Assembly (NCBI GenBank): GCA_025362395.1
Contig: JANYGK010000048.1
Location: forward strand, 1-64,000
From: Bacteroidota bacterium
GTDB lineage: Bacteria; Bacteroidota; Bacteroidia; B-17B0; Aurantibacillaceae
Direction of reading: 5' to 3'
DNA length: 64,000 bases
The notes beneath the pieces are model-generated. The model saw nothing but the letters and a program-made list of their open reading frames with translations, made no database searches and was not told where the DNA came from. Below, one piece after another: positions 59,980 through 64,000 of the stretch (positions within the stretch are counted from its first letter, which is position 1; every line of letters starts with the position of its first letter). The position numbers and the translations under genes were made by a program.

Positions 59980-60366
59980 TTAAAATGGTAAATCGTCGTT
60001 ATCAGATACACTGCTATTAAATACCGGTGCCTTGGTGCTTTCGTTCATTCCTAAATTTGTGTTTTGTGCGGGTGCACTTGTTTGGCCTCCTACAGCTTTT
60101 TCTAAACGCCATGCTTCTAATGTATTAAAATATTTAATGCCTTGCGGCCCGTTCCATTCACGGCCTCTTAAATTAAATTGCACTTTAATTTCTTCTCCTT
60201 CGTTGAACTGATCCAACATAGAGCATTTATCCTGTGTTACTTGAAAACTCACGTATTGAGGATATGGGGTGCTTAGGTCGGTTGCTAATACAAAATCTCT
60301 TTTCTGAAATTTATCGCTTACTTTTTGTGTATCGAATTTTACTTTTAATTGTCCGGTTACTTCCAT
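59980..60366 (-). CDS. DUF3127 protein, SSB-like
   Basis: The 128-residue protein is an OB-fold-like domain (VTGQLKVKFDTQKVSDKFQKRDFVLATD, QVTQDKCSMLDQFNEGEEIKVQFNLRGREW) with a disordered tail ending SDNDDLPF. This ends like the DDDIPF tip of single-stranded DNA-binding protein, which docks partner proteins. DUF3127 proteins have no established function; the tail suggests involvement in DNA replication or repair. It has its own short gap before the M23 gene terminator. Confidence 0.85.
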   Translation of the reverse strand: MEVTGQLKVKFDTQKVSDKFQKRDFVLATDLSTPYPQYVSFQVTQDKCSMLDQFNEGEEIKVQFNLRGREWNGPQGIKYFNTLEAWRLEKAVGGQTSAPAQNTNLGMNESTKAPVFNSSVSDNDDLPF

Positions 60367-60507
60367 GATATATATTTGTTTTTAATTTCTCGCTTCCCCC
60401 AAATTTACAACAATAACAAACCTCTTCTTCAAAACTTAATTCACAAAACAGACAATGTTTTAACAATGCAAATGACCGTAATAAATACCACTAAAATAAT
60501 TCCACAA

Positions 60508-60538
60508 AAAAAACCTCCCGGCTAATTGAGAGGTTTTT
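60508..60538 (-). terminator. Terminator after the M23 peptidase gene
   Basis: AAACCTC (60511-60517) pairs with GAGGTTT (60530-60536). On the minus strand this hairpin is followed by TTTTTTTG, 25 nt past the M23 stop. It separates that gene from the DUF3127 gene. Confidence 0.75.
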
Positions 60539-60562
60539 GTTTTAAAACTTTCATTAAAAGGA

Positions 60563-61597
60563 TTATACTTTTATTTTTTGTCCTAAACGCAACATTTTTG
60601 TTTGTTTTATCCTGTTTTTCTTACAAATAGAAGAAATAGTTGTATGATTTTTTTGAGCTATTCTGCCTAACGTATCGCCTTTTTTAACTGTATAAAGTCT
60701 GCCTTTTCCGGTTGCTTTACCCGTACTTACATGTGCATGAGAATAATTAAGGTCTCTTCTTTGACGGGTATGTAAAGCTCTGAGGTCGTATTTAGTTTCT
60801 ACGTCCGCTTTTGTGATCATGCATTCATTCTTTTTAAGAGTGCCTGTTGCGTAATCAATAAAGTCTTCAGTATCCATTGCCTGACCTAAATAACGTATTT
60901 CAAAATGCAAATGTGAACCAAATGAATGCCCTGTATTACCGCCTAACCCAATATTTTGGCCTGCTTCCACCATCTGACCGGCTTCTACATTTATTTTTGA
61001 TAAGTGCGCATAAACCGTTTCCAATCCGTTTGCATGTCTTATAATAACCACATTCCCATAGCTCCTGTTAAGTTTAGCAATACGTACCATCCCGTCAAAA
61101 GCAGCTACTACATTGTCTCCTGTTTCTAAATTAATATCGGTGCCATAATGCGGGCGTCTTTTTCTCCAACCGAAAACAGAGGTAAGCCCTCCTTTAAACG
61201 GTAAAACAAATCCACAATCTGTAGGCTCCGTTAAACGGATCATTGCAGAATCCTGTTTAAATTTTTCTACAAAAGAATAAGGATGTATGGTTGTAGTATC
61301 CCAGGAGGCGTATAAGTCATTTGAAGGAAAAGCCAATAATGAGTCCACTTCCTCTTCTTCATGTTCTTCATTAAGGGCCAGTATTGAAGGATTAATGCTT
61401 ACTTTAGTTGTGTCGTCTCTTTTTACCGCCTTCTTTTTACCGTCATCTTTCACCGGTTTTTCATCCAGGTTAACTGCTACAGAAAACTTTGGCTTAATAA
61501 TTGAATTAATTGTATTAGAATTAGCGGAAGTAAAAGCACTTAGGATTAGTGATGTATTCACTAAAACTGAAGTTAATATTACTTTTGCTTTTTTCAT
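60563..61597 (-). CDS. M23 family metallopeptidase with LysM domain
   Basis: The 344-residue protein has a signal peptide (MKKAKVILTSVLVNTSLILSAFTSA), a linker, the LytM/M23 domain (GGLTSVFGWRKRRPHYGTDINLETGD with the zinc His and Asp, VYAHLSK, SHLHFEIRYLG) and a C-terminal LysM (YTVKKGDTLGRIAQKNHTTISSICKKN). All zinc ligands are present. It cleaves peptidoglycan cross-bridges or activates amidases in cell division. An upstream ATG at 61645 adds MLYSKKRTNLQNLRLT before the signal, so 61597 is chosen. Confidence 0.92.
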   Translation of the reverse strand: MKKAKVILTSVLVNTSLILSAFTSANSNTINSIIKPKFSVAVNLDEKPVKDDGKKKAVKRDDTTKVSINPSILALNEEHEEEEVDSLLAFPSNDLYASWDTTTIHPYSFVEKFKQDSAMIRLTEPTDCGFVLPFKGGLTSVFGWRKRRPHYGTDINLETGDNVVAAFDGMVRIAKLNRSYGNVVIIRHANGLETVYAHLSKINVEAGQMVEAGQNIGLGGNTGHSFGSHLHFEIRYLGQAMDTEDFIDYATGTLKKNECMITKADVETKYDLRALHTRQRRDLNYSHAHVSTGKATGKGRLYTVKKGDTLGRIAQKNHTTISSICKKNRIKQTKMLRLGQKIKV

Positions 61598-61742
61598 TGT
61601 TAATCTTAAGTTTTGCAAATTTGTTCTTTTTTTTGAATAAAGCAAGTGTTAATAGCTGTTAACACCTTTAAAGTTATTAACAATTCTTTTAATCGAATTT
61701 ATAAAACAATATAATTAATTGTTTATCAAACACTTAAAGTAT

Positions 61743-62198
61743 TTACAGAAGTTTACTATATTCCGGAAATTCATTTAAGATGTGGGGAATTTGATCCGTT
61801 ATTTTAATGCAGATGTGTTTATTACCGTTACTTATAAATATGTAAGGAACGTTTAATGTTAAATTGTAGCGCAAACTTTGGTTAATTACTTTTTGATCCA
61901 ATACCACTTCAGGTGCTTTGCATTCAATAATTACCCGAGGCTTTAAAGCACTGTTGTAAATAACCGCATCCGTCCTTTTTTTAGTTCCGTTCAACAGCAT
62001 CTGTTTTTCTACGGCTACCATCGATAAAGGTACGTCTTTATAGTTTACAAGGTAATGCAGAATGTGCTGCCGTACCCATTCTTCGGGTGTTAATACCACA
62101 AATTTTTTTCGTACCATATCAAAGATTTGCAAAACGCCTCCTTCATTTTTTTGAAAGCGGGCGTCTATCACCGGTAAATTTAAATTGGGTAAAGGCAC
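61743..62198 (-). CDS. Stand-alone HsdR N-terminal (type I restriction R-subunit-like) domain protein
   Basis: The 151-residue protein is almost only the HSDR_N nuclease-like domain: LTPEEWVRQHILHYLVNYKDVPLSMVAVEKQM, and KKRTDAVIYN followed by RVIIECKAPEV, giving the D-x(n)-ExK catalytic pattern of PD-(D/E)XK nucleases. No HsdM or HsdS genes are near. Such single-domain proteins are frequent in Bacteroidota and not part of a restriction system. Role unknown; the acid-lysine triad suggests it could still be a nuclease. Confidence 0.85.
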   Translation of the reverse strand: MPLPNLNLPVIDARFQKNEGGVLQIFDMVRKKFVVLTPEEWVRQHILHYLVNYKDVPLSMVAVEKQMLLNGTKKRTDAVIYNSALKPRVIIECKAPEVVLDQKVINQSLRYNLTLNVPYIFISNGNKHICIKITDQIPHILNEFPEYSKLL

Positions 62199-62321
62199 AG
62201 AATAATAATTAAATGATAAAGATAAAGTAAAATAATTATGTTATACCAATCATAAATACTTGTTACCTTTATTCTTTAATTAGCCGGGAGTACATAGCTA
62301 AATTACAAAAAACACATTTAT

Positions 62322-63092
62322 ATGAAAACAAAAGAAGAGATCGTAAACAATTGGTTACCGAGGTATACAGGCAAAAAAATAGAAGACTTTGGTAAATATA
62401 TTTTATTGACCAATTTTAGCGGTTACGTTAAAACATTTGCAGAATGGAATAACGTGGAAATAGAAGGATTGGACAGGCCAATGCAAACCGCTACTTACGA
62501 AGGCATTACCATTATTAACTTCAGCATGGGAAGCGCCATGGCAGCTACCATCATGGATTTGCTGACTGCTGTAGCGCCCAAGGCTGTTTTATTTTTAGGA
62601 AAATGCGGGGGTTTAAAAAAGAAAAATCAAATAGGTGATCTGATCTTACCCATTGCCGCTATAAGAGGAGAAGGCACATCAAACGATTACTTACCGAGCG
62701 AAGTACCAGCGTTGCCGTCGTTTAATTTACAAAAAGCTATTTCCTACACAATCCGTTTAAGCGGACGAGATTATTGGACGGGTACGGTATATACAACCAA
62801 CCGAAGGGTATGGGAACACGATGATAAGTTTAAAGAATATTTAAGAACCATTCGCACCATGGCTATTGATATGGAAACCGCTACTATTTTCAGTGTAGGT
62901 TTTCATAACGAAATCCCGGTTGGCGCTTTATTATTGGTAAGCGATCAGCCGATGATACCCGAAGGTGTAAAAACAGAAGAGAGCGATAAAAAAGTAACCG
63001 GCGATTTTGCAGGTGATCATTTACGGATCGGGATCGACTCTTTGAAAGAGCTTCAGAAAGCAGGGATCTCTGTAAAACATTTAAAGTTTTAA
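62322..63092 (+). CDS. amn: AMP nucleosidase
   Basis: The 256-residue protein is of the short AMP nucleosidase form: IINFSMGSAMAATIMDLLTAV, LFLGKCGGLKKKNQIGDLILP, AIRGEGTSNDYLPSEVPALPSF and TMAIDMETATIFSVGFHNEIPVGALLLVSDQP, the phosphorylase-superfamily core with the catalytic Met-Glu-Asp region. It hydrolyses AMP to adenine and ribose 5-phosphate. The N-terminal regulatory domain of the E. coli Amn (about 480 residues) is missing, as usual for Bacteroidota. Confidence 0.92.
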   Translation: MKTKEEIVNNWLPRYTGKKIEDFGKYILLTNFSGYVKTFAEWNNVEIEGLDRPMQTATYEGITIINFSMGSAMAATIMDLLTAVAPKAVLFLGKCGGLKKKNQIGDLILPIAAIRGEGTSNDYLPSEVPALPSFNLQKAISYTIRLSGRDYWTGTVYTTNRRVWEHDDKFKEYLRTIRTMAIDMETATIFSVGFHNEIPVGALLLVSDQPMIPEGVKTEESDKKVTGDFAGDHLRIGIDSLKELQKAGISVKHLKF

Positions 63093-63176
63093 CTTCAGTA
63101 CATTCTACGGATACCTTCCAACATCAAATTCAAGACATACTCCTGAAAGAGTAAATTATTTACTATCAAAGCGTTT

Positions 63177-63207
63177 ATTGCTTCTCCGCCAAAAGCGGCT
63201 CGCAATG
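63177..63207. repeat. Palindromic repeat remnant after amn
   Basis: ATTGCTTCTCCGCC and GGCTCGCAATGACG face each other around AAAAGC (63176-63210 region), an imperfect palindrome like the dispersed GCAATGACG-type repeats found in many genomes. It lies between convergent amn and the DUF4421 gene and may also act as a transcription stop. Confidence 0.4.
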
Positions 63208-63216
63208 ACGTAGCCG

Positions 63217-64000
63217 TCAAATCAGCCTGTAAAGCTTCGTCTTTTGAAATTTTTGATACGCTTTCGTTTCTTTTACATGAAAGCGATAGCCTATAGAAAA
63301 GTTGACAGCGCCGTATTTTGAAAAGTATTCCATTACGTTACTATTATAATAACTAAAATCAGAGCTTGAAGTTACCATGACAAAAAACTTTTTAAAATTT
63401 AAGCCGATAGAGGATCTGAAATCTCCTGACAGGGACGTATAAAATAAGGTGGCAGGAGCTGCATTTAAAGAATGGTACGTTCGCCATTGCTCTTCAGGGC
63501 CTATAATGAGCGTTAAATTTAAAAAGAACGCTTTCCATAAAACCAGGTTAAAACTTCCGCCGCCGTAAATAGAAAAAGCTGCTACGTTTAAGCCATTAAT
63601 GTTTTGGTGCGTATCGTAATAACTCCTCACGGGAGCAGGAATAAACGAGCTGTCAGAATTTAAACGGTTATAATAAATATTGGCCGTCAGTATAAAACTA
63701 AATGCTGATTTTAACTGCCGTTGATCACAGGAGTAGCCCGATTTAAAAGAAAATTTATTGGCATTGGTAAAAAACAAAAACTTCGTTTTAAACGCTTGTG
63801 ATCTCAAACTCGGTAATTGAGTATAGATCCCATCATGCTTAAATGTAGTATCGTAAAAAGGTGTATTATTATTATAAAACCCTGTATAGTTCCTGTAGCT
63901 GTTTTCAAGCCTCCAACGATCGCCACCAAAATTAAGTGCAAGGTTCGTATACTTTGTATTACCTTTTTGTTTTTGGTTAGCAGGCGGAGTACTTTTAAAA
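63217..64000 (-). CDS. DUF4421 family outer-membrane protein (N-terminus outside the window)
   Basis: Reading continues in frame from the right edge of the window, with no stop, to 63217; the interior TTG at 63807 is not the start. The visible 260 residues include YTNLALNFGGDRWRLENSY, FYNNNTPFYD, GIYTQLPSLRSQAFKTK, ANKFSFKSGYSCDQRQLKS, YGGGSFNLVL, SSIGLNFKKFFVMV and FSIGYRFHVKETKAY: strand-rich and matching DUF4421. It is predicted to be a barrel in the outer membrane. Function unknown. Confidence 0.8.
   Translation of the reverse strand, partial: FKSTPPANQKQKGNTKYTNLALNFGGDRWRLENSYRNYTGFYNNNTPFYDTTFKHDGIYTQLPSLRSQAFKTKFLFFTNANKFSFKSGYSCDQRQLKSAFSFILTANIYYNRLNSDSSFIPAPVRSYYDTHQNINGLNVAAFSIYGGGSFNLVLWKAFFLNLTLIIGPEEQWRTYHSLNAAPATLFYTSLSGDFRSSIGLNFKKFFVMVTSSSDFSYYNSNVMEYFSKYGAVNFSIGYRFHVKETKAYQKFQKTKLYRLI

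Noticed and set aside
61743-62198. Type I restriction-modification system
   Set aside because: Only the R-subunit N-terminal domain is present; there are no hsdM, hsdS or helicase parts near.

Overview
The window is an AT-rich chromosomal segment of a Bacteroidota bacterium (class Bacteroidia, probably Flavobacteriales or a sister order). The evidence is two secreted proteins with type IX secretion (T9SS) type A C-terminal sorting domains, a GldN-family protein, a GldB lipoprotein, GWxTD, BT_3928, DUF4421, DUF3127 and HsdR_N-only proteins typical of the phylum, the rpsU-xerC-hpf order, and Bacteroidota promoters (TTTG - about 20 nt - TAnnTTTG) upstream of rpsU, bioB, a tRNA-Ser gene and the largest secreted protein. 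No ribosomal RNA, CRISPR array, complete insertion sequence or prophage is visible.

Layout. 1-6.2 kb: tRNA-Ser(UGA), a GWxTD protein with a family 2 glycosyltransferase, a CrtI-like FAD oxidoreductase, and hpf, xerC and rpsU on the minus strand. 6.2-12.8 kb: a small lipoprotein, hutI, a beta-barrel protein, aroC, a dicarboxylate symporter, a TRIC-type channel and rimM. 12.8-21.1 kb: a 21-bp minisatellite followed by two T9SS cargo proteins (1718 and 831 aa) that share a C-terminal module of about 315 residues. 21.4-29.9 kb: a Crp/Fnr regulator, an SMR exporter, a DUF418-like gene stump, a propeller/PP2C phosphatase sensor, manC, an MFS transporter, a CoA-binding protein, an ElaA-like acetyltransferase and a secreted protein. 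29.9-37.5 kb: a structured intergenic repeat, an XRE/S24 repressor, a cupredoxin lipoprotein, a BT_3928/membrane protein/ABC unit whose ATPase is frameshifted, and an ECF sigma / membrane protein / SUMF1-like operon. 37.6-44.1 kb: biotin genes bioB and bioF with a WG-repeat gene between them, a zinc-ribbon membrane protein, a hydrolase-like protein and rocD. 44.4-50.7 kb: a CDGSH protein, a dienelactone hydrolase, a Cys-loop-type channel, a HipA-like kinase/DUF3037 pair, a second WG-repeat protein, a TPR protein and a DHFR-like reductase. 50.7-64 kb: tex, an orphan gldN-like gene, a SprT-like protein, gldB, a barrel protein, nadE, folB, ansA, DUF3127, an M23/LysM peptidase, an HsdR_N protein, AMP nucleosidase and a partial DUF4421 gene.

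How the genes fit together. Most of the window is housekeeping plus cell-envelope biology. The GldN-like and GldB proteins belong to the T9SS/gliding machinery that would export the two sorting-domain proteins. rpsU and hpf sit two genes apart on one strand, and hpf has a perfect Shine-Dalgarno sequence, which is unusual in this phylum and may link HPF synthesis to ribosomes lacking bS21. bioB, the WG-repeat gene and bioF look like one operon driven by the promoter before bioB.

The least explained feature is an intergenic element of about 150 bp present twice (9882-10031 and 29961-30107) in the same orientation. It has two hairpins, and the stem sequences differ between copies while pairing is kept, so it looks like a structured RNA or a mobile structured repeat. 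All functional calls were made by reading the sequence; no database search was run.
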